DNA of 64,000 nucleotides, from positions 124,001 to 188,000 of the forward strand of contig NZ_JAASAH010000009.1 of assembly GCF_012726235.1 (NCBI RefSeq). The letters run 5' to 3'. The notes under the pieces were generated by a model that was not told the DNA's origin, searched no databases, and was given only the letters and a program-made list of their open reading frames with translations. The DNA comes from Streptomyces sp. HNM0574. Lineage in GTDB: Bacteria; Actinomycetota; Actinomycetes; Streptomycetales; Streptomycetaceae. How positions within the stretch are numbered: the stretch's first letter is position 1; each line of letters starts with the position of its first letter. Below are positions 7,228-15,642 of this stretch, piece by piece. A program made the translations under genes and the position numbers.

Positions 7228-8642
7228 CGGTTGCCCTCGCGCTGCTGGCGGCGGAAGGTGTCGACCTCGCGCTGGAGGCCGTCGGCGAAGCGGCCGGGGG
7301 TGATGCTCCCGTCGAGGACGCCCTGGAGGTCGGCGGCGAGCAGGTCGTAGAAGCCGGGGGTGGTGTAGTCGAGGTACGGGACGAGGCCGTCGGCCGCGCT
7401 GAGCCGCCGCCAGCCCTCGATCATCCGCCCGTCGGGGCTGTCCTCGGGCACCCGCTTCGCGGCCGCGCCGGGGACGGCGGGCAGCACGCCCTCCTCGGTC
7501 ATCACGTCGGCCGCGTGTTCGCCGGTGAGGAAGTCCAGGTAGGCGGCGGCGACTTCGGGATGGCGGGACTTGGCGGTGACGGACCAGGCGAGGCCCTGGC
7601 CGCCGGTGGTCACGGGCGCCTCTCCCGCCTTGGCGGGCGGCGGCGGCATGAAGCCGAGCGCGTCGCCCATCGGCTTCTTCAGGTCGGCGAGCTGCCAGGT
7701 GCCGGTGACGAGGAAGGCGCCCTCGCCGTCCGCGAACCGTTTGGCCGCGTCGTCGTACCCGGTGCCGTTGGCGGCCTTGGGCAGGTAGCCGCGCCGGGTC
7801 CAGTCGGCGAGGGTGCGGGCCGCCTCGCGGACGGGCCGCTCGTCGAAGCCGTCGCCGCCGAGCACCGTCTCGCGGGCGTTCTCCGCGCCGCCGGCCTGGT
7901 TCTGGAGCACGCCGAAGGTGTGGATGGCCGGGTACTTGTCCAGGTTGCCGAACTGGACGGGGAGTTCGCCCGCCTTCTTGATCTCCGGCAGCGCCCCGGT
8001 GAACTCCCGCCAGGTCTCCGGGGGTTCGACGCCGGCCTTCCGCAGCACGTCCTTGTTGTAGTAGACGCCGATGTACTCGCCGGTCTGCGAGATGCCGTAG
8101 AGGCGCCCGGTGCCGAAGCGTTCGGCGTCGGCGGAGACCCGGTTGAGGTCGAGCAGGGTGCCGGGGTAGCGGGTGTTCCACTCGTAGATCCCGGCGTAGG
8201 TGTCGAGCGGGGTGAGCAGCCCGGCGCGGACGAAGGCGACCATGTCCGGGTAGCCCTGGTTGACCTGGACGACGTCGGGCGGGTTGTTGCCCGAGACGGC
8301 GAGCTTCAGCGTGGTCTTGAGGTCGTCGAAGCTGCGGGCGACGCGCTGGATGCGGACGTTGGGGTACTTCTTCTCGAACTCCGCGTTCAGCCGCTCGATC
8401 TCCGCGTTCTGCCCGCCGCGGATCTCCTGGTCCCACACCCGCAGCGTCACCTTCCCCGCCGTCGACGGCTCGGGCACGGCGGTCGCGTCCGGCCCCGCGG
8501 TCCCGGACCGGGCGGCGCCGGAGCCGTCGGTGCCGGGCACGCAGGCCGTCGCGAGCAGCAGGGCGCAGCAGGCGGCGGCGAAGGCCGCCGCGGGGCGCGC
8601 GCTCCGGGACGGGGGCCCGGTGCGGCGGGGTGAGCGGATCAT
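7224..8642 (-). CDS. extracellular sugar-binding lipoprotein of an ABC importer
   Basis: A 472-residue CUT1-type solute-binding protein. The N terminus has arginines, a hydrophobic core and a lipobox-like LLATAC with lipidation expected at Cys34, so it should be anchored outside the membrane. The mature part begins VTLRVWDQEIRGGQN and has conserved binding-protein segments such as NNPPDVVQV and YYNKDVLRKAGV. It captures the sugar and hands it to the two permeases downstream. The ATG has a good ribosome site (GGAG, six bases away). The kinase gene lies 71 bases upstream on the same strand, so it may share its promoter in the 9.8-10.0 kb region. The exact sugar cannot be read. Confidence 0.9.
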   Translation of the reverse strand: MIRSPRRTGPPSRSARPAAAFAAACCALLLATACVPGTDGSGAARSGTAGPDATAVPEPSTAGKVTLRVWDQEIRGGQNAEIERLNAEFEKKYPNVRIQRVARSFDDLKTTLKLAVSGNNPPDVVQVNQGYPDMVAFVRAGLLTPLDTYAGIYEWNTRYPGTLLDLNRVSADAERFGTGRLYGISQTGEYIGVYYNKDVLRKAGVEPPETWREFTGALPEIKKAGELPVQFGNLDKYPAIHTFGVLQNQAGGAENARETVLGGDGFDERPVREAARTLADWTRRGYLPKAANGTGYDDAAKRFADGEGAFLVTGTWQLADLKKPMGDALGFMPPPPAKAGEAPVTTGGQGLAWSVTAKSRHPEVAAAYLDFLTGEHAADVMTEEGVLPAVPGAAAKRVPEDSPDGRMIEGWRRLSAADGLVPYLDYTTPGFYDLLAADLQGVLDGSITPGRFADGLQREVDTFRRQQREGNR

Positions 8643-8713
8643 CCTGGTCTCCTGTCAACAGCCGTGCGGGCGCGGCCGGTTGCCGCCTCGCGGGTCACCT
8701 CACGGCCGGCGGG

Positions 8714-9844
8714 TCAGGTCGCCCGGAAGCCGATCGTGGGGGTGGCCCGGCGGGGAGCGGCGGCGCGGGTGCCGGGCGGGAGCAGGTCGTCGAGGAAGCG
8801 GTAGCGGCGCATCACGTCCTCGCTCTGGCCGCCGCAGCGGGTGGCGTACTGCCACCAGGTCGCGATCTCCGTCCAGCCCGGCGCGGAGAGCGAGCCGCCG
8901 AAGTGCTGGACGGACAGGCCCGCGGTGAGGTTGGCGAAGGCCAGCCGGTCGGCGAGCGGCCAGCCGGCGAGGGTGCCGGTGGTGAACCCGGCGACGAACA
9001 CGTCCCCGGCGCCCGTCGGGTCGAGGGCCTCGACGCGGAGCGCGGGCACCTCGGCGCTCTCGCCCGTGAGCTGGTCGACGGCGACGGCGCCGCCCGCGCC
9101 GTCCGTGACGACCGCGACGGGCACGAGTTCGGCGAGCGCGGCGACCGCGCGGCGGGGGCTGTCGGTGCGGGTGTAGTGCTGCGCCTCGGTGGCGTTGGGC
9201 AGGAAGGCGTGGCAGTGCGCGAGCCCGGCGAGGGTCTCCGGGTCCCAGTCGCCGGTGCCGTCCCAGCCGACGTCGGCGAAGATCCGGCTGCCCTCGGCGT
9301 GCGCGTCCCGTACCCAGTCCTCGGTGCCGCCCGGGGTGAGCGAGGTGAAGCAGGCCCGGGAGCGCGGGCGTCCGGCGACGCTCGGGCAGGGCGGGGGCGC
9401 GGCGTGGCCGTGCGAGACCATGGTGCGTTCGCCCTCGTACGCCATGGAGACCGTCACCGGGGAGTGCCAGCCGGGGGCGCGGTGCGAGGGGGTGAGGTCG
9501 ATGCCCTCGTCGTCGGCGAGGGACTCCCAGCAGTAGTCGCCGTACACGTCGTCGCCGAAGGCGGCGGCGAGGGAGGTGCGCAGGCCGAGCCTGCGGAAGG
9601 CGGTGGCCATGTTGGCGACGCCGCCGGGGCTCGAACCCATGCCGCGCGCCCAGGACTCGGTGCCGCGCACGGGCGCGTGCCCGAGGCCGGTGAAGACGAT
9701 GTCGAGGAAGACGGTGCCGGTGAGGAAGACGTCCTGCTCGGGGTCGCCGGGGCCGCGCAGCGCGGCCAGCGGGTCCGTGGCCGCGGCGGCCGATGCCTCC
9801 GCCGGCGCGGCGGATGCCGGTGGCGGGCTGCCGGTCGTGCTCAC
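8714..9844 (-). CDS. PfkB family carbohydrate kinase
   Basis: A 376-residue ribokinase-like kinase. PGGVANMA at residues 73-80 is the N-terminal sugar-binding motif, NATE at 217-220 fits the Mg-ATP motif, and DPTGAGD at 275-281 holds the anion hole and the catalytic base Asp281. It transfers phosphate from ATP to a sugar hydroxyl in the cytoplasm. The first 35 residues are a disordered Ala/Pro-rich extension. It heads the ABC importer operon and is divergent from DeoR and GH4 genes. GH4 enzymes usually need a 6-phosphorylated substrate, and ABC importers deliver unphosphorylated sugar, so this kinase could supply the missing step. Alternatively it phosphorylates the released monosaccharide. 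Confidence 0.85.
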   Translation of the reverse strand: MSTTGSPPPASAAPAEASAAAATDPLAALRGPGDPEQDVFLTGTVFLDIVFTGLGHAPVRGTESWARGMGSSPGGVANMATAFRRLGLRTSLAAAFGDDVYGDYCWESLADDEGIDLTPSHRAPGWHSPVTVSMAYEGERTMVSHGHAAPPPCPSVAGRPRSRACFTSLTPGGTEDWVRDAHAEGSRIFADVGWDGTGDWDPETLAGLAHCHAFLPNATEAQHYTRTDSPRRAVAALAELVPVAVVTDGAGGAVAVDQLTGESAEVPALRVEALDPTGAGDVFVAGFTTGTLAGWPLADRLAFANLTAGLSVQHFGGSLSAPGWTEIATWWQYATRCGGQSEDVMRRYRFLDDLLPPGTRAAAPRRATPTIGFRAT

Positions 9845-10037
9845 GTCTGCGTCCCTCCGCCGTCGTCCCGCCGCGGGTGCGGCCCGGTGTGTGTGCCTGT
9901 CGCTTCGCCGGGTGCCCCAACTCCCCTGCCGCGCGGGCGGGGTGGCCCCGTGACGGACACCTTGCAGCGGTCCGCGGGGAAGTGCAAGACCCCGCTCACT
10001 CTCGTGCAGAGTCGCTCATGCGCGCTACATTGCGGTC
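9845..10037. promoter_or_regulatory. divergent promoter region of the glycoside locus
   Basis: An inverted repeat CTTGCA (9961-9966) and TGCAAG (9983-9988) with 16 bases between is a candidate DeoR operator; GTGCAG recurs at 10005-10010. A -10 box TACATT (10026-10031) lies six bases before the DeoR ATG at 10038, so that mRNA may be leaderless. The -35 is weak. Confidence 0.5.
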
Positions 10038-10847
10038 ATGTTGCGCGAGAGCCGCCACGAGCAGTTGCTGCGCTTCCTCCGTGAGGAGAGCGTCCTTCAC
10101 GTGACGGAGATAGCGCGGCGGCTGGCCGTCAGCGAGGCCACCGCCCGGCGCGATCTCGACGACCTGGGCAGGGCGGGCAGACTCACGCGCGTGTACGGCG
10201 GCGCCGTCGCCCGCGCCCCGGCGCCCGGCGGTCCGCAGCGGCCGGCACCGACGGGCCCCGCCGAGGCGGAGATCGAGGATCTCGCGGCGAAGGACGCCGT
10301 GGCCCGCGCCGCCGCCGCGCGGGTGCGCGACGGCGAGCTCGTCCTGCTCGACTACGGCACCACGGCGCTCCGCCTGGCCCGCCTGCTGCGCGGCCGGGAC
10401 GTGACCGTCGCGACGGGCAACCTCGCGGTGTACGAGGAGCTGCGCGGCGAGGAGCGCACCGGGCTGATCCTGCTGGGCGGCCGGGTGCGCAGCGGCCGGG
10501 CGGGGGACGGGCGGGTGACGGGGCCGCTGACCGAGGGCCCGCTGACGGAGGCGGGCCTGGGCCAGCTGTACGCCGACCGGCTGTTCCTCGGCGCGAGCGG
10601 AATCCTGCCGGACGGCCGGGTGCTGACGGGGCGGGAGGCCGATGTGCCGGTCAAGCAGGCGCTGTTGGCCTCGGCCCGGCAGGTGGTGCTGCTGGCGACG
10701 GCGCGGAAGCTGCCGGGCAGCGGGACGGCGCGGGTGTGCGGTCCCGGGGAGATCGATGTACTGGTGACGGGTTCCGGGCCGGACCCGGACGCGCTCGCGG
10801 GGTTCCGCGAGTCCGCCGTCGAGATCGTGGAGGTCGTGGACGCATGA
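10038..10847 (+). CDS. DeoR/GlpR family transcriptional regulator
   Basis: A 269-residue DeoR-type repressor. Residues 1-57 form the winged helix-turn-helix with the family signature (HVTEIARRLAVSEATARRDL, then LTRVYGGA). The rest is the DeoRC sensor domain, with LDYGTTALRLA and the LFLGASGI segment that bind a phosphorylated sugar. Such regulators repress sugar uptake and catabolic genes until the phospho-sugar appears. The ATG is the first codon after a -10-like box and no ribosome site precedes it, so a leaderless mRNA is likely. Its stop overlaps the GH4 start (ATGA), and it is divergent from the kinase and ABC genes, which are its probable targets. Confidence 0.88.
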   Translation: MLRESRHEQLLRFLREESVLHVTEIARRLAVSEATARRDLDDLGRAGRLTRVYGGAVARAPAPGGPQRPAPTGPAEAEIEDLAAKDAVARAAAARVRDGELVLLDYGTTALRLARLLRGRDVTVATGNLAVYEELRGEERTGLILLGGRVRSGRAGDGRVTGPLTEGPLTEAGLGQLYADRLFLGASGILPDGRVLTGREADVPVKQALLASARQVVLLATARKLPGSGTARVCGPGEIDVLVTGSGPDPDALAGFRESAVEIVEVVDA

Positions 10848-12202
10848 GGCTGACCGTGCTGGGCGGGGGCGGATTCCGGGTGCCGCTGGTGCACCGGGCG
10901 CTGCTGGAGGACACCGGCGGCCCCTCGGGCGAGGGGCGCTGCACCGAACTCGTGCTGTACGACACCGACGCGGCCCGGCTGGCCGCGATCCGGGCCGTCC
11001 TGGCCCGGCAGGCGGAGCGGCACCGGGGCCCGGCCCCGGCGGTGCGCGCGACGACGGACCTGGACGAGGCGCTGCGCGGCGCCGACTTCGTCTTCTCCGC
11101 GATCCGCGTCGGCGGCCTGGAGGCCCGCGCCAGGGACGAGCGGATTCCGCTGGCCGAGGGGCTGCTGGGCCAGGAGACGGTGGGCGCGGGCGGGGTGCTG
11201 TACGGGCTGCGGACGCTGCCGGTGGCGGTGCACATCGCGGAGCGGGTGGCGGCGGTCGCGCCGGACGCGTGGGTCATCAACTTCACCAATCCGGCGGGCA
11301 TGGTGACCGAGGCGATGGGCCGGGTGCTGCGGGCGCACGGGCTCGGGGAGCGGGTGATCGGCATCTGCGACTCCCCCGTCGGCCTGTGCCGCCGGGCGGC
11401 CCGCGCGGCGGGCGCCGACCCGGACCGCGCCGCGTACGACTACGTGGGCCTCAACCACCTGGGCTGGCTGCGCCGTCTCGTCGTGGACGGGAAGGACGTG
11501 CTGCCGGGGCTGCTGGCCGACCGGGAGCGGCTGGAGTCCTTCGAGGAGGGGAAGCTGTTCGGCGCCGACTGGCTGCGCTCGCTGGGCGCGCTGCCCAACG
11601 AGTACCTGCACTACTACTACTTCCACCGGGAGACGGTGGCGGCGGTGCGGGAGGCGAAGGCCACCCGGGGCGAGTTCCTCCGCGAGCAGCAGGCCCGCTT
11701 CTACGCGGAGCTGGGCACGCCCGAAGCCGCGGGTGCGGTGGACGCGTTCGAGGTCTGGGACCGTACCCGGCTGGAGCGCGAGGAGACGTACATGGCGGAG
11801 AGCCGGGAGGCCACCGGCGGCTGGCAGCGGGACAGCTGCGATCTGGAGGGCGGCGGCTACGACCGGGTGGCGCTCGCGCTGATGCGGGCCATCGCGCGCG
11901 ACGAGCGCACCACGCTGATCCTCAACGTGCCCAACCGGACGGCCGTTCCGGGCCTGGACGAGGAGGCGGTCGTCGAGGTGCCCTGCCTGGTCGACGCCTC
12001 GGGCGCGCGCCCGCTGGCGACCGGCGCCGTGGCCCCGGACCAGCTCGGGCTGATGCTGACGCTCAAGTCCGTGGAGCGCGCGGCGATCGAGGCCGCGGCG
12101 GACGGCTCCCGCACGGCCGCCGTCCGCGCCCTCGCCCTGCACCCGCTGGTGGACTCGGTACGGGTGGCCGAGCGGGTGCTGGACGCGGCCGGCGGGCTGT
12201 GA
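10844..12202 (+). CDS. glycoside hydrolase family 4 (6-phospho-glycosidase)
   Basis: A 452-residue GH4 enzyme. It uses NAD+ and a divalent metal, usually Mn2+, to cleave 6-phospho-glycosides by a redox-elimination route. The N terminus has the nucleotide-binding loop GGGGFR (7-12); INFTNPAGM (145-153) is conserved; Cys175 in GICDSP and His205 in GLNHLGW are the expected metal ligands. The NHLGW form suits the 6-phospho-beta-glucosidase branch, though alpha-type cannot be excluded. The ATG at 10844 overlaps the DeoR stop as ATGA; the frame is open further upstream but that part is not GH4-like. It works with the ABC importer and PfkB kinase across the divergent promoter. Confidence 0.88.
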   Translation: MRLTVLGGGGFRVPLVHRALLEDTGGPSGEGRCTELVLYDTDAARLAAIRAVLARQAERHRGPAPAVRATTDLDEALRGADFVFSAIRVGGLEARARDERIPLAEGLLGQETVGAGGVLYGLRTLPVAVHIAERVAAVAPDAWVINFTNPAGMVTEAMGRVLRAHGLGERVIGICDSPVGLCRRAARAAGADPDRAAYDYVGLNHLGWLRRLVVDGKDVLPGLLADRERLESFEEGKLFGADWLRSLGALPNEYLHYYYFHRETVAAVREAKATRGEFLREQQARFYAELGTPEAAGAVDAFEVWDRTRLEREETYMAESREATGGWQRDSCDLEGGGYDRVALALMRAIARDERTTLILNVPNRTAVPGLDEEAVVEVPCLVDASGARPLATGAVAPDQLGLMLTLKSVERAAIEAAADGSRTAAVRALALHPLVDSVRVAERVLDAAGGL

Positions 12203-12212
12203 GGTGACGGGC

Positions 12213-12239
12213 GCGGCGCGGGGTTCAACTCCGCGCCGC
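12213..12239. terminator. GC-rich hairpin terminator
   Basis: A perfect 9-bp stem, GCGGCGCGG with CCGCGCCGC, around a nine-base loop. It lies just after the GH4 stop and before the convergent dehydrogenase stop, so it can serve both strands. Confidence 0.65.
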
Positions 12240-12262
12240 CGCCCGCCCGTTGAGCCCTTCGG

Positions 12263-13216
12263 TCAGCCCCGGGCGAAGAGGTTCGCGAGGGGCTCGCCGG
12301 AGGCGTAGCGCCGCACCTGGTCGACGACGAGGCGCTCGGCGTGCGGCCGGAACGCGTCCGAACCGCCCGCCACGTGCGGGGTGATCAGGACGCCGGGGGC
12401 CGAGCGGAGGGGGTGGGCGGCGGGCAGCGGCTCGGGGTCGGTGACGTCGAGCGCGGCGCGCAGCCGGCCGTTCCCGGTCTCGGCGAGCAGCGCCTCGGTG
12501 TCGAGGGTGCGGCCCCGTCCGACGTTGACGACGAGCGCGCCGTCCGGCAGCGCCGCCAGCTCCGCCGCGCCCAACAGGCCGACGGTGCCCGGGTTCTCGG
12601 GCAGCACCAGCACCACGACGTCGACGCCGGGCAGCAGTTCGGGCAGCGCGGCGACGGGGTGCACGTCCTCCTCGGGCCGTGCCCTGCGGGCGACCCGGAC
12701 GACCTCGGCCTCGCAGGCCAGCAGCCTGCGCTCCAGCGCCGCACCGATCGAGCCGTGGCCCACGATCGCGACGCGGCAGTCGGCGAGCGAGCGGGTGAAG
12801 TGCGGTTCCCAGCGGCCCGCGTGCTGGTCGGCGACCCAGCGGGGCAGGTCGCGCTGGGCGGCGAGGATCAGGCCGAGGGCGTGCTCGGCGGTGCTGGCGT
12901 CGTGCAGCCCGCGGCCGTTGTGCAGGCTCACGCCCTCGGGGAGCAGCGGCAGCAGCTTCTCCACCCCCGCGCTGAGCGACTGCGCGGCGCGGAGCCCGGG
13001 GAGCCGGGGCAGCAGCGCCTCGGCGCCCGGCACGGCGTACGGCAACACCCAGAACCCGACCCGGTCCAGGGCCTCCTGGGGCAGGCCGGGCCCGTCGCCG
13101 CCGCCGTCCCAGACGTGTACGCGGATGCCCTCGGGCCAGGGGCCGTGCCGGGTGTCGAGCCCGGCCCAGGGGACGAGGACGTCCGGGGCGCCGGTGGCGG
13201 CGGGGGTGTCATGCAT
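12263..13216 (-). CDS. D-isomer specific 2-hydroxyacid dehydrogenase
   Basis: A 317-residue NAD-dependent dehydrogenase. GHGSIG (residues 153-158) is the dinucleotide-binding loop. The catalytic Arg234 (VGRGRTLD), Glu262 (DVTDPEPLP) and His281 (TPHVAGGS) are all present, so it should be active in converting a 2-hydroxyacid to a 2-keto acid or the reverse. The ATG at 13216 has GAGAGG seven bases before; a GTG five codons earlier is a weaker choice. It is divergent from an ACS-type MFS transporter with an IclR regulator, so a sugar acid or other hydroxyacid is a reasonable guess for the substrate. Confidence 0.87.
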   Translation of the reverse strand: MHDTPAATGAPDVLVPWAGLDTRHGPWPEGIRVHVWDGGGDGPGLPQEALDRVGFWVLPYAVPGAEALLPRLPGLRAAQSLSAGVEKLLPLLPEGVSLHNGRGLHDASTAEHALGLILAAQRDLPRWVADQHAGRWEPHFTRSLADCRVAIVGHGSIGAALERRLLACEAEVVRVARRARPEEDVHPVAALPELLPGVDVVVLVLPENPGTVGLLGAAELAALPDGALVVNVGRGRTLDTEALLAETGNGRLRAALDVTDPEPLPAAHPLRSAPGVLITPHVAGGSDAFRPHAERLVVDQVRRYASGEPLANLFARG

Positions 13217-13313
13217 GGGGGTGCCTCTCACTCGTCTCGGTCGCCCCGTGTGCCGCGGGGGGGGCGGGGTCGTGCTGGTGCGCGGGTGTGGGATCGGCCA
13301 CGGAGCACTCCAT

Positions 13314-13378
13314 TGACCGGCTGGTCATGCACTCGTAACGTCTTCCCGCCCAGTGAAACACTTTCCATCTCACGGAAA
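13314..13378. promoter_or_regulatory. two palindromes in divergent region, candidate IclR operator
   Basis: TGACC-GGCT-GGTCA (13314-13327) is a perfect short palindrome. TTTCCAT-CTC-ACGGAAA (13362-13378) has 7-base arms with one mismatch and ends 15 bases before the MFS start. GAAA-CAC-TTTC overlaps its left side. IclR proteins bind palindromes of this size, and an iclR gene is two genes on. Confidence 0.55.
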
Positions 13379-13393
13379 AAAGGGGGTCCGGGA

Positions 13394-14815
13394 ATGACAG
13401 CGGCGTCAGCCTCCCGTCCCGGCGGGGGCTTCTGGTCCTCCGCCCGCGCCCGGCACTTGATGCCGGTCGCGTTCGTCACGTACTCGCTCGCGTACCTCGA
13501 CAAGTCGAACTACTCGATCGCCTCGGCGGGCGGCATGGCCGAGGAGCTGAACCTCTCGGCGGGCCTCGACTCCCTCATCGCGGCCTCGTTCTTCCTCGGG
13601 TACTTCCTCTTCCAGATCCCCGGCACCATCTACGCGGAGCAGCGCAGCGCCCGCCGGCTGATCGCCTGGTCCACCGTCGCCTGGGGCCTGCTCGCCGTCC
13701 TCCAGGGCCTGTTGAGCAGCCCGGGGCAGCTGATCGCGGTGCGCTTCGCGCTGGGTGTGGTCGAGGGCGCGGTGCTGCCCTCGCTGGTGATGCTGCTGAG
13801 CCGCTGGTTCACCAAGGGCGAGCGCGGACGGGCCAACACCCTGCTCATCCTGGGCAATCCGATCACCGTGATGTGGCTGTCCGCGGTCTCGGGCTGGCTG
13901 GTCTCGGTGTCCGACTGGCGGATGATGTTCGTCGTCGAGGGCGCGCCCTCGGTGGTCTGGGGCCTGCTGTGCCTGCGCGTCATCAAGGACCGCCCGGCGG
14001 AGGCCCGCTGGCTCCCCCGCGCCGAACACGAGGCGCTGCGCACGCGGCTGGCCGCCGAGGAGCGCCCGGCCGCGACGGGCGACGGGGACACCACCGCCGA
14101 GCAGTACCGCAGGGTGCTGCGCTCCCGGCCGGTGCTGCTGCTCGCGGCCCAGTACTTCTTCTGGTCGTTCGGCATGTACGGCTTCGTCTTCTGGCTGCCC
14201 GCGATCGTCAAGAAGGGCTCGGGCGAGGGCATCGGCGCCACGGGCCTGATCTCCGCCGTCCCCTACGCCTTCGCCGTCCTGGCGATGCTGCTCAACTCCC
14301 GGATCTCCGACCGCACCGGCAGCCGCCGCGCCGCCGTGTGGCCGTGGCTCGCGGCGGGCGGGCTCGCGCTGTTCGGCTCGTACGCGGCCGGCACCAACTT
14401 CCCGCTCGCGCTCGCCCTGCTCGTCGTCGCGGGCCTGTGCATGTACGCGCCGTACGGGCCGTACTTCGCGCTCGTCTCGGAGCTCGCCCCCGCGGGTGTG
14501 TCCGGCGCGGCCGTCGCGCTGGTCAACTCGCTCGGCGCGCTGGGCTCGTTCGCGGGCACGTACCTCGTCGGCTGGGTGCGCGGCACCGAGCTCGGGGACG
14601 CGGGCGCCTTCGCTTTCATGGCCGTGTGCACCCTGGTCTCGGCGGCGCTGATGCTCACCGTGCGCGAACCGCAGGGGGACGCCGCCGCGACCGGTACGGT
14701 GAACGACGGCGGAGCCCGTCCCGGCGCCTCGCCCCCGGAACCCGCCGCCGCGCCGAACGGCGGCAACTCCCCCGCGCCGCAAGGAGATTCCACAGGTGAG
14801 CCAGCCCCCCGGTGA
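13394..14815 (+). CDS. MFS transporter, anion:cation symporter type
   Basis: A 473-residue, twelve-helix major facilitator. The AYLDKSNYSIAS segment near the first helix and GYFLFQIPG at the end of the second are typical of the ACS branch (phthalate, tartrate, hexuronate and galactonate importers). A charged central loop (around residues 195-240) separates the two halves, and a disordered Pro/Ala-rich tail follows residue 435. It most likely imports an organic or sugar acid with protons. It is divergent from a 2-hydroxyacid dehydrogenase and overlaps the start of the IclR gene by 20 bases, so transporter and regulator are made together. The frame extends far upstream, but the ATG at 13394 begins the transporter part. 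Confidence 0.85.
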   Translation: MTAASASRPGGGFWSSARARHLMPVAFVTYSLAYLDKSNYSIASAGGMAEELNLSAGLDSLIAASFFLGYFLFQIPGTIYAEQRSARRLIAWSTVAWGLLAVLQGLLSSPGQLIAVRFALGVVEGAVLPSLVMLLSRWFTKGERGRANTLLILGNPITVMWLSAVSGWLVSVSDWRMMFVVEGAPSVVWGLLCLRVIKDRPAEARWLPRAEHEALRTRLAAEERPAATGDGDTTAEQYRRVLRSRPVLLLAAQYFFWSFGMYGFVFWLPAIVKKGSGEGIGATGLISAVPYAFAVLAMLLNSRISDRTGSRRAAVWPWLAAGGLALFGSYAAGTNFPLALALLVVAGLCMYAPYGPYFALVSELAPAGVSGAAVALVNSLGALGSFAGTYLVGWVRGTELGDAGAFAFMAVCTLVSAALMLTVREPQGDAAATGTVNDGGARPGASPPEPAAAPNGGNSPAPQGDSTGEPAPR

Positions 14816-15560
14816 CGACATGCTCGGCCGCGGCCTGCGGCTGCTGACCGTCCTCGCGGGGCAGCCCTCGGGGCTCGGCGTGAGCGCCGTGGCGCGCGCG
14901 GCGGGGCTGCCGGTGAGCAGCGCGCACCGGCTGCTCGGGCGGCTCGCCGCCGAGGGCTTCGTCGCCTACGACGAGGACGCGCGGCGGTACGCGCTGGGCG
15001 TGCGGGTGCTGGAGCTCTCGCGCGGCTTCCAGCGCTCCTCCGCCGGATACTCCGCCGCGGCGGGCCCCGTCCAGCGGCTCGCGGCCCGTACCGGACTGCC
15101 CGTGCTCACCGGGATTCTGGACGGCGGGGACGTGCTGCTGGTGCTCACCGCCGAGGGCACCCAGCACATCCAGCTGCGCAGCGCCGAGGGCACCCGCAAC
15201 CGCTGGCACGCGACGTCGATGGGCAAGGTGCTGGTCGCCGGGCTGCCCGAGCGGGAGCGCGAGGCGCTGCTCGCGGGCGCGCTGCCGGCGGTCACCGCCA
15301 GGACGGTGACGGACCCGGAGGCGCTGCGCGCCGAGCTCGACGGGGTGCGGGAGCGGGGCTGGGCCGAGGTCGACGAGGAGAACGAGACGGGCGTGCGCTC
15401 CGTCGCCGTTGCCGTGCCGGACCCGGACGGGCTGCGCGGCGGGGCGCCGATGACGGTCTCCCTCGGGGCCACCGTGCTGCTGACCGACGCGGACGAACTG
15501 CGCGCCCACGTCCCCGCGTTGCACGCCTGCGCCGAGGAGATCGCGGCCCGGATGCGCTGA
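14796..15560 (+). CDS. IclR family transcriptional regulator
   Basis: A 254-residue IclR-type regulator. Residues 10-70 hold the winged helix-turn-helix (GLGVSAVARAAGLPVSSAHR), residues 80-250 the effector-binding domain with HATSMGKVLVAGLP and the GWAEVDEEN...GVRSVAVAVP pattern. IclR proteins sense small acids and control catabolic or uptake genes. The GTG at 14796 lies inside the end of the MFS gene and has AAGGAG upstream, so the overlap is real. The probable targets are the MFS and dehydrogenase promoters, through the palindromes at 13314-13378. Confidence 0.88.
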   Translation: MSQPPGDDMLGRGLRLLTVLAGQPSGLGVSAVARAAGLPVSSAHRLLGRLAAEGFVAYDEDARRYALGVRVLELSRGFQRSSAGYSAAAGPVQRLAARTGLPVLTGILDGGDVLLVLTAEGTQHIQLRSAEGTRNRWHATSMGKVLVAGLPEREREALLAGALPAVTARTVTDPEALRAELDGVRERGWAEVDEENETGVRSVAVAVPDPDGLRGGAPMTVSLGATVLLTDADELRAHVPALHACAEEIAARMR

Positions 15561-15567
15561 GACGCCT

Positions 15568-15600
15568 GCGGCCCGTGTGCGCCGGGCGCACACGGGCCGC
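15568..15600. terminator. strong hairpin terminator
   Basis: A perfect 15-bp stem (GCGGCCCGTGTGCGC with its complement) around a CGG loop, eight bases after the iclR stop and before the convergent YceI gene. The strongest terminator-like hairpin in the window. Confidence 0.85.
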
Positions 15601-15642
15601 GGCCCCGGCCGGGCCCCGGCAGGCTGCCGGGGCCCGTCCCGC

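Noticed and set aside
7228..8658. N-terminal extension of the MalF permease through the binding-protein gene
   Set aside because: This stretch is Arg/Pro-rich shadow sequence in the wrong frame of the lipoprotein gene.
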